DNA of 64,000 nucleotides, taken from Treponema sp. (GTDB taxonomy: Bacteria > Spirochaetota > Spirochaetia > Treponematales > Breznakiellaceae). A program made the position numbers and the translations under genes. Location of the stretch: positions 1 to 64,000 of the forward strand of contig JAISAQ010000011.1 in the NCBI GenBank assembly GCA_031266775.1, written 5' to 3'. Below, piece after piece: positions 38,118 to 47,327 of the stretch. Each line of letters begins with the position of its first letter. Position 1 is the stretch's first letter. Under the pieces are notes generated by a model, which was not told the origin of the DNA, searched no databases, and saw only the letters and a list, made by a program, of their open reading frames with translations.

Positions 38118-39644
38118 TCATTTTTCGGAAAATTCGCGGTATTCGGTTGGAAGCATGCCGGTCTCCTGCCTGAAAAGCCGGCTGAAATAGCCGGGATCGG
38201 AAAACCCCACCGCCCTTGCGACATCACAGACGTTAATGTTCTTCGCGTGTACAATAAGTTCTATGGCCTTCGCCACGCGCACCTGGGTAAGGTATTCGCC
38301 GGGGGAAACGCCCTTGTACTCCCTGAACAGCCTGCTTATATAGGAAGGCACAAAACCAAAACGTTTGGAAAGCGTTTGATTGGTAATGTGCCCCGCGTAA
38401 TGATCGCGGATGTATTTGTCTATCATCTTCATCATGTCCTCCGCCCTGCCCGCGGTTTCCCGATCCGAAAAGAGGCCGATGAAAATCTCAAGGAGCGCGT
38501 CGTGGAGTTTTTCCCATGAAGGGGACTGCGAAAAAGCCCTGTCAAAGGAATCTTCCCAGTCAACGCGGAGAGGGGCTCCCAGTTCCCTTCCGGCGGAAAG
38601 GTACTGGTATTTAACGATATTCAGTATGGCTTCCGACGGAAAGCCCTTTTCCCTCCAGTATCCGGCCATATCGCCGAGTACCAGATGAAGGGAAGGAATG
38701 TTTCCCGGCCGCAGCGCGCCTGAAAGTTTTTCCCCGTAAATGACGCACTCGTTGAAAAATTCCTGCATCGACGCGCCTGCGGAGAGGTCCTCCGTCAGGC
38801 AAATCCCCCTGCCGAATACCCCGTTGTGCCTCATCCGCCGCAGCAAATTTCCGGCAAGGCCGGCGGGTGTTTCCTTTTCCCGCAGTTCCCCGGCTGCAAC
38901 AGACACCGGACATTCTTTCCGGTTAACCGCCTCGTGGAATTTCATGATGAACTCATTGGCAAAGTCCCCGCCGGAACAGCCCAAAAGGCCGTACCAGTAC
39001 CGGTTCCCCCGCCGCTTTGACATCCATATCTTTCCGCCGTCAGAGGCCAGGGATTCGGCAATCCGGGCAAAGTCCTCCGTACAGGAAAAGGGATCGCCGT
39101 CATGTTCCCCGCCGGAAGAAAAAACAAAATTGCCGCAGTGTACGAGAAAAAGAACGTAACGGGAAAAACCCGGCGGGAACCTGCACGCGCTTCCGGCAAG
39201 CGCCGTGTCCAGGCTGAACGCCTTTCCGTCATGCTCCGGGGAAGGGGAAAGGGGATCTTCCCTTCCCTCAAGGAAAAGCCTTACTTCATTCAGCGAACGC
39301 TTAAGCTGCGCCTGGGTTACCGGCTTCAAAAGATAATCCCGCGCGCCGTAACGCAGGGCTTCCCGCGCGTAATTAAAATAATCAAAGCTCGTAACAATAA
39401 CGGACACGGTAGCAAGACGGTTTTCGCGTATGAACCTGAGGATCTCAAGCCCGTCCGCCCTGGGCATTCGTATGTCGGTTATCAAAAGATGGGGCCTGAG
39501 CTTTTCCACATAGTCCATGGCTTCCCTGCCGTTTACAGCCCTTGCGGCGACTTCCCAGCCGCCGCATTCCGTTTCAACCATGGAAGCGAGGTTTTTCAGA
39601 ATCAGCGTCTCATCTTCCGCTATTACTACCGTATACTTCCCCAT
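38118..39644 (-). CDS. Response regulator with AraC HTH; adjacent kinase is only a remnant
   Basis: YTVVIAEDETLILKNLASMVE...LLITDIRMPRADGLEIL; C-terminal AraC HTH; GGAGGGGAGATAC-ATG at 39644. Confidence 0.93.
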   Translation of the reverse strand: MGKYTVVIAEDETLILKNLASMVETECGGWEVAARAVNGREAMDYVEKLRPHLLITDIRMPRADGLEILRFIRENRLATVSVIVTSFDYFNYAREALRYGARDYLLKPVTQAQLKRSLNEVRLFLEGREDPLSPSPEHDGKAFSLDTALAGSACRFPPGFSRYVLFLVHCGNFVFSSGGEHDGDPFSCTEDFARIAESLASDGGKIWMSKRRGNRYWYGLLGCSGGDFANEFIMKFHEAVNRKECPVSVAAGELREKETPAGLAGNLLRRMRHNGVFGRGICLTEDLSAGASMQEFFNECVIYGEKLSGALRPGNIPSLHLVLGDMAGYWREKGFPSEAILNIVKYQYLSAGRELGAPLRVDWEDSFDRAFSQSPSWEKLHDALLEIFIGLFSDRETAGRAEDMMKMIDKYIRDHYAGHITNQTLSKRFGFVPSYISRLFREYKGVSPGEYLTQVRVAKAIELIVHAKNINVCDVARAVGFSDPGYFSRLFRQETGMLPTEYREFSEK

Positions 39645-39686
39645 GTATCTCCCCTCCAAACCGGACTATGGCGCCGCGGTACAAGG
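39639..39686. repeat. 48-bp perfect direct repeat, copy 1
   Basis: ccccatgtatctcccctccaaaccggactatggcgccgcggtacaagg, identical to 49441-49488. Confidence 0.95.
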
Positions 39687-39802
39687 GACCCGCTTTGGGC
39701 GATTATGTCCTCCATGCGTACAGAGCCCACTCCCGTTCCGTTATCAATGACTTCGGCCGTCCATTTTTTCCCTTCGGCAAAAATATTGACGCTTGCCGGA
39801 CA
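39645..39802 (-). pseudogene. Remnant of the 3' end of a histidine kinase gene
   Basis: Minus strand reads SVNIFAEGKKWTAEVIDNGTGVGSVRMEDIIAQSG, matching SINIFAEGEKWTAEVIDNGTGIDASRVEEIIAQSES of the kinase at 49427-51277; an internal deletion and frame break follow. Confidence 0.85.
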
Positions 39803-39886
39803 CTATTGAACAAGTCCATTGCCGGCCTATGCATGAATATAGTTGGCGAACAGCGCGTCGGGATTTTCCAGTGGGGTAAAGTCCAA

Positions 39887-40729
39887 TCAGGATTTTAATC
39901 CCGAAATATTCGCTCCGCTCAAGAGATACTTCTGTCCGAAGACATATAACAGCAGCGGAAAGATCATGGATATCATGATCCCCGCGATAACGACGGCGGG
40001 GCTGCCGGTACCCTGGTATCCTTTGAGAAGGTTCAGCCCCAGGGGGAGGGTCATAACCTCGGGCTTGTAAAGAAAAATAAGCGCGTTAAGAAAATCGTTC
40101 CAGGTTCCCAAAAAATGAAGCACCGCCACGACGGCCAGCGCGGGAACCGACATGGGAGCTATGACATGCAAGAAAATCCGGAGGTGGTTTGCGCCGTCCA
40201 TATAAGCGGCTTCGTCATAACTTGCGGGTATGGTTTTCATATATTGACGAGTCAGAAAAATACCCATGGGATAAATCAATGCCGGCAGAACAAGCGCCAA
40301 AGGAGTGTTGACCAGCCCTAAACGGGAAATCACCATAAACCGGGGAATCAGGGTTGACTGCGCCGGTATCATAATTCCCGAAAGAAAAAATAAAAAAACA
40401 ATATCCCGTCCGGGGAACTTTATGCGGGAGAACGAATAGGACGCCATGGCGGTTATAATAAGGGTTACGGTAACCGCCGTGACGGAGATAGTCAGGCTGT
40501 TGGTGATAAACCGGCCGTATGGAACCGAAAGCCATGCTGTGATGTAATTGTGCCACTGCCAGTCGTCGGGTAAAAACGCCGGCGGCAGTTTAAACGAATC
40601 CTGCGGCGCCCTGAGTGAGGTAGAAAACATCCAGAGGATAGGCATGAGCATTAAAAGTGAAAAAGCGGCCATAAAAAGGATAAATAAAAGTCTTTTTGTT
40701 CCGGCGGCAGTCTTGTTAACGTTTATCAT
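39887..40729 (-). CDS. Carbohydrate ABC transporter permease (MalG type)
   Basis: DEAAYMDGANHLRIFLHVIAPMSVPAL EAA loop. Confidence 0.92.
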   Translation of the reverse strand: MINVNKTAAGTKRLLFILFMAAFSLLMLMPILWMFSTSLRAPQDSFKLPPAFLPDDWQWHNYITAWLSVPYGRFITNSLTISVTAVTVTLIITAMASYSFSRIKFPGRDIVFLFFLSGIMIPAQSTLIPRFMVISRLGLVNTPLALVLPALIYPMGIFLTRQYMKTIPASYDEAAYMDGANHLRIFLHVIAPMSVPALAVVAVLHFLGTWNDFLNALIFLYKPEVMTLPLGLNLLKGYQGTGSPAVVIAGIMISMIFPLLLYVFGQKYLLSGANISGLKS

Positions 40730-40743
40730 TATTTATCCCCCGG

Positions 40744-41658
40744 CTATTCATAATCATAAACAACCCATTTGTTTTGAAGCCTGAACTGAATAAATGTGAT
40801 TATAAATATGATGAAAAAAAGACAAAAAGCTATAGCCGCGGCAAACCCCATGTCCTGTGACTGGAACGCGGTTTCGTAGATATAAAGTGAAATGGTGCGC
40901 GAGGAATTGCCCGGTCCTCCCTGGGTGATGAGGTATGGCTCCTCGAAAATCTGGAAACACCCGGCGAATTGCGTGATTGTGACAAAAAAGATGGTGGGAG
41001 ACAGCAACGGAAGCGTTACATGGAAAAAAACCTGAAATGAATTTGCGCCGTCGATGGACGCCGCCTCTTTATATGAAGCCGGTATGTTCTGCAGACCGAT
41101 AAGATAATACAAAAACGAGATGCCTACCCATTTCCAGATACTGAACATTGAGATTGCGGGGACAGACCATTTTGTCGAAACAAGCCAGGGAATTGAAGGG
41201 CCGCCCACACGGGACAGGAGCCAGTTGATGACGCCGTAATCCTTGTGCAGGAGGAAACCCCAGGCGATAGCGACCGCCGAGGTTGTAAGTATCGATGGAA
41301 AATAAATGCAGGTGCGATAGATATAGCGTAAAGACGATCTCGATTCGGCGTTCACCATGGACGCCAGAAAAAGGCTGAATATGGCGTGCAGAGGCACGAG
41401 TACCGCAACGTATTTAAAGGTGTTGCCGAATATTACCCAGCTTTTGGGTGTGGAAAAAAGCCTTAAGAAATTTTTAATGCCGATGAACTGCGGCGATATC
41501 AGGGCGTTGTATTTTGAAAAACTGAGAATAAGCGTCGCCACCACCGGACCGCCGAGAAATACGATAAACATGACGAGCGCGGGAGTCAGAAAAAGATACC
41601 CCGCCAAAGTGTTCATGACCGCTTTTTTACGCTGATAACGGTTCTTTTTATTTGACAA
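40744..41658 (-). CDS. Carbohydrate ABC transporter permease (MalF type)
   Basis: KEAASIDGANSFQVFFHVTLPLLSPTIF EAA loop. Confidence 0.92.
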   Translation of the reverse strand: MSNKKNRYQRKKAVMNTLAGYLFLTPALVMFIVFLGGPVVATLILSFSKYNALISPQFIGIKNFLRLFSTPKSWVIFGNTFKYVAVLVPLHAIFSLFLASMVNAESRSSLRYIYRTCIYFPSILTTSAVAIAWGFLLHKDYGVINWLLSRVGGPSIPWLVSTKWSVPAISMFSIWKWVGISFLYYLIGLQNIPASYKEAASIDGANSFQVFFHVTLPLLSPTIFFVTITQFAGCFQIFEEPYLITQGGPGNSSRTISLYIYETAFQSQDMGFAAAIAFCLFFIIFIITFIQFRLQNKWVVYDYE

Positions 41659-41711
41659 GTCTTATGCTCCGGAAAAAATCCGGGCCGCCCGATGACGGCC
41701 CGGTACTGGAA

Positions 41712-43028
41712 TCAGTATGCGTAATTGGTTATGGCGTCGTTAATTTCCCTCTCTGCCGCCGCCCAGGCTCTGGCATAGTCCGTGGTTTCACCGGCATAAA
41801 TGCTGGTTCTGTAGGACTTTATGATATTGGAAACATCCGCGAAGGCGGGCGGAGCCTGCGGCGAAGTGCAGCCTTTCACATATTTCATATCGTAGAAAAG
41901 CTCCCAGTTTTTGGGGACGCCGGATTTCCCGCAGATTTCCGCGAATATGGCCTGGTTGCAGGGGATGTTTCCGGTGGTGAGGTACTGGCGCAGGAATTCA
42001 GGCGTCGAAGTCCACACAGCAAGACCGGCGGCTTCATCAAAATGTTTGGTCTTGCTTATAACTACATAGCCGTCCGCACCGTAGGTCATCACTTCCTTTT
42101 TGAAATGGGGAATGGTGGTGATATACACGTCGGTAAAATTATTGTTGGCATAGGATGCCGTGGGCCACCTGCCGGCAAGGGTCATGGCCACGCGGCCGTC
42201 AACCAACAACTGGTTGTAGTCGTCGTTGGCCTGGGGAATGGGCGAGTACCCCCAAGTGTGGATCATATCGTAACAGAACTTGCTGAACTCGATCATCGCG
42301 GGAGTATTGAGATTCGCCTTTTTCATATCGGGCGCAAGAAAATCGACGCCCCAGGTTGCCGCAAGGGCGCTGTACATAAAATGATCATTAGTGAGATAAA
42401 AAGCGTACTGTTTTTCCCCATTTGCCTTTGTTTTGGTGAGTTTTCTGCACACCTCAAGGAATTCTTGCAGGCCCCAGGAACCCGCGGGAGGAAGCGGAAT
42501 TCCCGCCTCGGCAAACAGCTTTGTGTTACAGTGGACCACCACGTTGTTCTGCGACATGAGGGTCGAATAGATGCTGCCGTCCGCGCCCCGGAAAGGACCA
42601 ATCAGCTCTTCCGGCGTATTGGTAAAAATGTAGTCCTTCATGTCCGGTCTTGCGTTCAGGTACGGGTTAAGCGGCGCCGCCAGACCCGAAGAGACAAGTG
42701 TCGAGATGCCTTCCAGTGCCATAAGCACCACGTCAGGAGGATCCCCGGCGGCCACCATGGTGGATACGGATGTTACAAAGTCCGCCCACAAGTTGTTGAC
42801 CGAAATGTACGTTGCCTCGACTTTCACATTTGGGTTTGATTTTGTGTAGACCGAAAAAATTTCGTTCAGTCTTTCGATGCTGTTGGCCTCATTCATCATC
42901 TGGGCGACTTTAAGCGTTACCGCTCCGCCACTTCCGGCAGCCTTGTCGCCCCCTCCCCCCGCGAAGACCGGAGACGCCGCGATTGCCAACGCCAACAGTG
43001 CCGGCAACAAAATTTTCATCAGTCTCAT
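41712..43028 (-). CDS. Extracellular solute-binding protein, family 1
   Basis: Signal peptide MRLMKILLPALLALAIAASPVFA; GGAGGACAAGA-ATG; upstream of two permeases. Confidence 0.9.
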   Translation of the reverse strand: MRLMKILLPALLALAIAASPVFAGGGGDKAAGSGGAVTLKVAQMMNEANSIERLNEIFSVYTKSNPNVKVEATYISVNNLWADFVTSVSTMVAAGDPPDVVLMALEGISTLVSSGLAAPLNPYLNARPDMKDYIFTNTPEELIGPFRGADGSIYSTLMSQNNVVVHCNTKLFAEAGIPLPPAGSWGLQEFLEVCRKLTKTKANGEKQYAFYLTNDHFMYSALAATWGVDFLAPDMKKANLNTPAMIEFSKFCYDMIHTWGYSPIPQANDDYNQLLVDGRVAMTLAGRWPTASYANNNFTDVYITTIPHFKKEVMTYGADGYVVISKTKHFDEAAGLAVWTSTPEFLRQYLTTGNIPCNQAIFAEICGKSGVPKNWELFYDMKYVKGCTSPQAPPAFADVSNIIKSYRTSIYAGETTDYARAWAAAEREINDAITNYAY

Positions 43029-43058
43029 TCTTGTCCTCCTAAAAAATAGTGATTTCAA

Positions 43059-43087
43059 ATCATAAGCCCTATTTTGCAAAATGTCAA
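43059..43087 (-). promoter_or_regulatory. Sigma70-like promoter for the SBP-permease operon
   Basis: Minus strand TTGACA-17 bp-TATGAT. Confidence 0.7.
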
Positions 43088-43149
43088 TAAAATTTTGTAA
43101 TTTTTTTAGTAAAAAAGCTAAACTAACTATGATTTTTTAGTTTTTTTTA

Positions 43150-43193
43150 TTGACAAGCGGAAAAATACTCATTTATTATAGTACTGTTGTACT
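43150..43193 (+). promoter_or_regulatory. Sigma70-like promoter plus palindromic operator for the catabolic operon
   Basis: TTGACA (43150) -18- TATTAT (43174-43179); AGTAC-TGTT-GTACT at 43180-43193 at the expected start site. Confidence 0.6.
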
Positions 43194-43194
43194 G

Positions 43195-43233
43195 GAGCTT
43201 GTTCCAAAACCCGGTTGGTTTTGAAACAAGCTC
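43195..43233. repeat. 39-bp hairpin element in the operon leader; exact reverse complement of 2284-2322
   Basis: GAGCTTGTTCCAAAACC-CGGTT-GGTTTTGAAACAAGCTC. Confidence 0.85.
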
Positions 43234-43263
43234 ACTGATTTACAGCGTTATCAGGTGGTATTC

Positions 43264-44343
43264 ATGGAAACAGCCGAAAAAACCTATAATATAGATGAAA
43301 AAGACTTGGCGCGTCTTGGCGCTGTTGTTTTTGAGGCATACGGTGTTCCCCGGGAAGACGCCGAGATACTTTCCCTTTCGCTGGCGGAAGCGGATATCAG
43401 GGGGATCAAGAGCCATGGCATGGTTCGGGTGCCTATCTATATTGATCAGTTTGTAAACGGAAAATTTTCAAAAGAAACTAAACTTACCGTTAAAAAAGAA
43501 ACGCCCGTATCCCTGGTTCTGGACGGCAATAATGGTCCCGGGGCTGTTGTCAGCGCCAGGGCTGTTATGATGACCAGAAAAAAAGCGGAACAGTCGGGTT
43601 TCGCTTTTGCCGCCGTACACGGGAGCAATCATTTTGGAACCGCTGGATACTGGTCCGAAATGCTGGCCGGGGATGACATGATAGGTTTCGCGTCAACCAA
43701 TAGCATCCCGATTGTGGCTGCCCCCGCGGGGACGGGACGCGGGATAGGCAGCAATCCCTTTTCGTATACCATACCGGCAAATAAATACGCGTCTGTATGC
43801 CTTGATGTCTCCGTGGGCGTAATGGCCCAGGGTAAAATTTACGAATACGCCCGCTTGGGAAAGCCACTCCCCGAAAACGCCTGGCTTGGGCCTGACGGCC
43901 AGGTTACCAGGGATCCCAAACAATGGGACCCGATGGATTACGTTATGATACCTTTCGGGATGCACAAGGGTTTTGGCTTGGGCGTGGTCATGGAAATGCT
44001 TACCAGCGGTCTGGCGGGCGCGGAATTTCACCGGCAGTACCAGGGTCTTAACGCCAAAATGACGGAAAACAGCCACTGTTTCTGGGCGATGAGGATTGAC
44101 GCTTTTACGGATGTGAAAAAATACCGGGACCAGGTGGACGCTTATATCGAATATCTTCACTCCCTGCCCGTAACGAATCCCGGTGACAAAGTATATTATC
44201 CGGGCGAAATTGAAGCCGTGCTTAAGGCAAAATACCTCCGGGAAGGCGTGCCGGTAGCCGCGAAAGTGGTGGAAGATATGCTGGGTTTGGCCGCCGGAGC
44301 CTCAGCGGATGTCTCGTTTATAAAGTCTAAATACCATATTTAA
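43264..44343 (+). CDS. Ldh-family (malate/L-lactate dehydrogenase-like) oxidoreductase
   Basis: EDAEILSLSLAEADIRGIKSHGMVRVPIYIDQF, FAAVHGSNHFGTAGYWSEML, GIGSNPFSYTIPA. Confidence 0.92.
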   Translation: METAEKTYNIDEKDLARLGAVVFEAYGVPREDAEILSLSLAEADIRGIKSHGMVRVPIYIDQFVNGKFSKETKLTVKKETPVSLVLDGNNGPGAVVSARAVMMTRKKAEQSGFAFAAVHGSNHFGTAGYWSEMLAGDDMIGFASTNSIPIVAAPAGTGRGIGSNPFSYTIPANKYASVCLDVSVGVMAQGKIYEYARLGKPLPENAWLGPDGQVTRDPKQWDPMDYVMIPFGMHKGFGLGVVMEMLTSGLAGAEFHRQYQGLNAKMTENSHCFWAMRIDAFTDVKKYRDQVDAYIEYLHSLPVTNPGDKVYYPGEIEAVLKAKYLREGVPVAAKVVEDMLGLAAGASADVSFIKSKYHI

Positions 44344-44379
44344 GCGGAAAAGCGATCTGAATTTTCGGGGAGAAAGAAG

Positions 44380-45267
44380 ATGAACAGAAATTACCGGGAA
44401 ATGACGGAAAACACTATCTTTATCAGAAGCAGAAAGGCTTGGCCGGATCGATTTAAGGACAAGGTTGCTATCGTGACGGGAGGCAGCCAGGGAATCGGTA
44501 AAGCCATCGTCCAGGAGCTGTGCCGGGAAGGGGCAAAAGTCAGTTTTACCGGCAGGGGAGAAGCGGAGGGCAAAAAAACCGCCGGGGAACTGCTGGACGC
44601 CGGTTTCGATGCGCTTTACATCCAGGCGGATATGATAAAGGAAGACGACTGCAAGAGGGTGGTGGAGAACACGGCCGCCAAATGGGGCAAAGTCAACCAT
44701 CTGGTAAACAATGCGTATCGCTTTATTGACAAAGGCGCCTCCGCCGGGGAAGAGGACTGGTACAACATTTTGTTTACCGGTCCGGTGGCTTACGCCCGGA
44801 TGATGAAATACTGTGAGCCGTACATGAAAAAGGAAGGCGGCGGATCTATTGTCAACATTTCGAGCATCGCAGCTCATGTGGCCTTCCCCAACCGCTGGAC
44901 CTATAACGCGTCCAAAGGCGCGGTCACTATGCTCACCATGTGCGCGGCCATAGACTTCGCGGCCGAAAATATCCGGGTAAACACGGTGACGCCCGGCACG
45001 GTGTGGACCCGCGAAACCCTGCGCGGGGTGTGGGACCTTGACGCCGGCGAAAAGGAATGGTATTTCCACGAACTCAACAGGCGGCAGATGATGCAGCGAT
45101 GCGGCGAACCGGTGGAAATCGCCGGCGCCGTTCTTTACATGCTGTCTGACGATGCGTCCTATACGACAGGCCACGAACTGGTGGCTGACGGTGGATATAT
45201 CAATATGGGCCAGCAGGGCGTCAAGGAAACGGCGCTGATACAGGACGCGGAGAGTGGAAAAAAATGA
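44380..45267 (+). CDS. SDR-family oxidoreductase
   Basis: VAIVTGGSQGIGKAIVQELCREGAKV, NNAYRF, YNASKGAVTMLT. Confidence 0.93.
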   Translation: MNRNYREMTENTIFIRSRKAWPDRFKDKVAIVTGGSQGIGKAIVQELCREGAKVSFTGRGEAEGKKTAGELLDAGFDALYIQADMIKEDDCKRVVENTAAKWGKVNHLVNNAYRFIDKGASAGEEDWYNILFTGPVAYARMMKYCEPYMKKEGGGSIVNISSIAAHVAFPNRWTYNASKGAVTMLTMCAAIDFAAENIRVNTVTPGTVWTRETLRGVWDLDAGEKEWYFHELNRRQMMQRCGEPVEIAGAVLYMLSDDASYTTGHELVADGGYINMGQQGVKETALIQDAESGKK

Positions 45268-46358
45268 AAAACCCGGAATTGGAAGAAAAGCTCTCACGAG
45301 TAAGAGCTTTTATGGAAAAAGAAAAATACGATGCCGTTTTGTTCCGCAGAAACGACTCCTTCTCGTGGCTGACCTGCGGCGGGTGCGCGTTTGTCGATAA
45401 AGGGGCCGAACTGGCCAATGCCAGTCTCCTGGTGACTCTGGCAAAGGTTACGGCACTCTACAATTCGAGCGAAAAATTCAGAATACCCGAAGAAGAGCTG
45501 GCGGATCTGCCTTTTGAGATGGAGGATTATACCTGGAACCAGGACCCCGGCGTTTCCATGGGGAAGTATCTTGACGGGAAAAGAACCGCTTCCGATACCG
45601 CCGGCTTTGGCGCCGAGTACCGCGGGGAAGATCTCTCCAGGCTGTTCTATGTTCTTACTCCTGAAGAAATGGAACGTTACCGGAAAATAGGCGTCCAAAG
45701 TACCGTGTTGCTTGAAGACGCGGCGAGACAGGTACGGCCGGGGCAGACCGAGTACCAGATAGCCGGGCGCACAACTGCCGCGCTGATGGCCGCGGGATTC
45801 CAGGTCCCGGTGTGCCTTGTGGCGTCGGATGAACGGCTCCTGCGTTACCGCCATCCTGTTCCGGCGGCCAGGACCGTCGAACGCATGGTGATGGTCGCGG
45901 TAACGGTCCGTAAATACGGCCTCAATGTTTCGATAAGCAGAATAGTAAGCTTTGGCCCCCTGGACGAACTGACCAGGAGTAAACAGAATGCCGTGGCGTT
46001 CATCGATGCCCACCTTATTTCCGCAACGATACCGGGCGCGGTGACCGGCGAAATAGTAAGATCCGCCGGGAAGCTCTACAAAGACGCCGGATTTGGCGGC
46101 GACTACGAGTTGCACCACCAGGGCGGCGCCATGGGTTATGCCGTCAGGTATTATTGTGCCCCGGAAAGTCAAAAGGACAAGGTGGAGGATCGCATGGCTT
46201 TTTCGTGGAATCCGACCATTGCGGGCGTAAAAAGCGAAGATACCCTGATTGTGACGGACGGGAAGCCGGCGGTCATTTCGAAAGGCGGAAGCTGGCCGCA
46301 GATTCCGGTACATATTGGAAATAAAACCGTCGAAAGACCTGACATTCTTGTTTTTTAG
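45264..46358 (+). CDS. M24-fold (Xaa-Pro peptidase/creatinase-like) protein with degenerate metal site
   Basis: Creatinase-type N-domain (EKLSRVRAFMEKEKYDAVLFRRNDSFSWLT) and pita-bread domain with HHQGGAMGYAVRYY and KSEDTLIVT. Confidence 0.8.
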   Translation: MKNPELEEKLSRVRAFMEKEKYDAVLFRRNDSFSWLTCGGCAFVDKGAELANASLLVTLAKVTALYNSSEKFRIPEEELADLPFEMEDYTWNQDPGVSMGKYLDGKRTASDTAGFGAEYRGEDLSRLFYVLTPEEMERYRKIGVQSTVLLEDAARQVRPGQTEYQIAGRTTAALMAAGFQVPVCLVASDERLLRYRHPVPAARTVERMVMVAVTVRKYGLNVSISRIVSFGPLDELTRSKQNAVAFIDAHLISATIPGAVTGEIVRSAGKLYKDAGFGGDYELHHQGGAMGYAVRYYCAPESQKDKVEDRMAFSWNPTIAGVKSEDTLIVTDGKPAVISKGGSWPQIPVHIGNKTVERPDILVF

Positions 46359-46370
46359 CGGAGATAATTA

Positions 46371-47285
46371 ATGAAGATAATTGACGCCCATGTTCATCTG
46401 ATTGAATTTATGGCCGGGTTTAACAGACGGGGTGAAATGCGGCCTATCGGCGGAGGCAAGGCTAGATGGGCTTCCGGAGAAGTATGGAATCTCGTTCCGC
46501 CCGGATTGGGGGAATACGGCTTTACCGGCGAGAAGATGCTGGAAATAATGGATGCCCACGGTGTGGAAAAAGCGGTTCTTGTGCAGGGAAACGCTTCGGG
46601 GTATCAGAACGAATACTCTTACGAGATGATGAAAAAGTATCCCGGAAGATTCACCGCGGCGTGTACTTTCGATCCGTTCATGCTTGACGCGGAAAAAATA
46701 AAAAACCGTTTTTTCTATGAGATGCGTTTTCCAATCGTAAAGTTCGAAGTCGGAACCGACTGCGGGCTTATGAGCTATCACCGGCCTTTTCCGCTTGACG
46801 GAGAACCGATGAGTCCCATTTATGACGAGATAGAGAAGAACGGGCAGGTACTGGTGATGGACGTGGGGCGCTTTACCGACGCCAGCCACCAGCATGGCGC
46901 CCTGGTGAATATCGCCAAAGGGCATCCGGCGATGAAGTTTGTCATCTGCCATATACTTCTGCCTTCGAAAGGCGACGATGCGGAACTGGAACGCCAGATG
47001 AAGGCCCTTGATTTTGACAATGTCTGGTTCGATCTCGCCGCGCTTCCCCTGCTGCTCCAGGGCGAGCCGAATCCTGACGCTCTTGTGCTTCACTTTATCG
47101 AAATCGCCAGAAAAATTGCCGGACCAAAGCGGCTTATGTGGGGAAGCGATGTGCCTTCGACCCTTCAGTATAACAGTTACGCCGATCTTATCAACATGAT
47201 TGTCAGGTCGGGCATCTTTACCGACAGCGAATTTGAGGATGTGTTTTACAACAACGCCGCGCTGGTATATCCGTTTGGAAAATAA
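46371..47285 (+). CDS. Amidohydrolase family 2 (lactonase/decarboxylase-like TIM barrel)
   Basis: MKIIDAHVHLIE, EIMDAHGVEKAVLVQG, RLMWGSDVPSTLQY. Confidence 0.88.
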   Translation: MKIIDAHVHLIEFMAGFNRRGEMRPIGGGKARWASGEVWNLVPPGLGEYGFTGEKMLEIMDAHGVEKAVLVQGNASGYQNEYSYEMMKKYPGRFTAACTFDPFMLDAEKIKNRFFYEMRFPIVKFEVGTDCGLMSYHRPFPLDGEPMSPIYDEIEKNGQVLVMDVGRFTDASHQHGALVNIAKGHPAMKFVICHILLPSKGDDAELERQMKALDFDNVWFDLAALPLLLQGEPNPDALVLHFIEIARKIAGPKRLMWGSDVPSTLQYNSYADLINMIVRSGIFTDSEFEDVFYNNAALVYPFGK

Positions 47286-47327
47286 ACGCAGACGATGATA
47301 AAAAGGAACCAGAGGAGGATGCAATTA

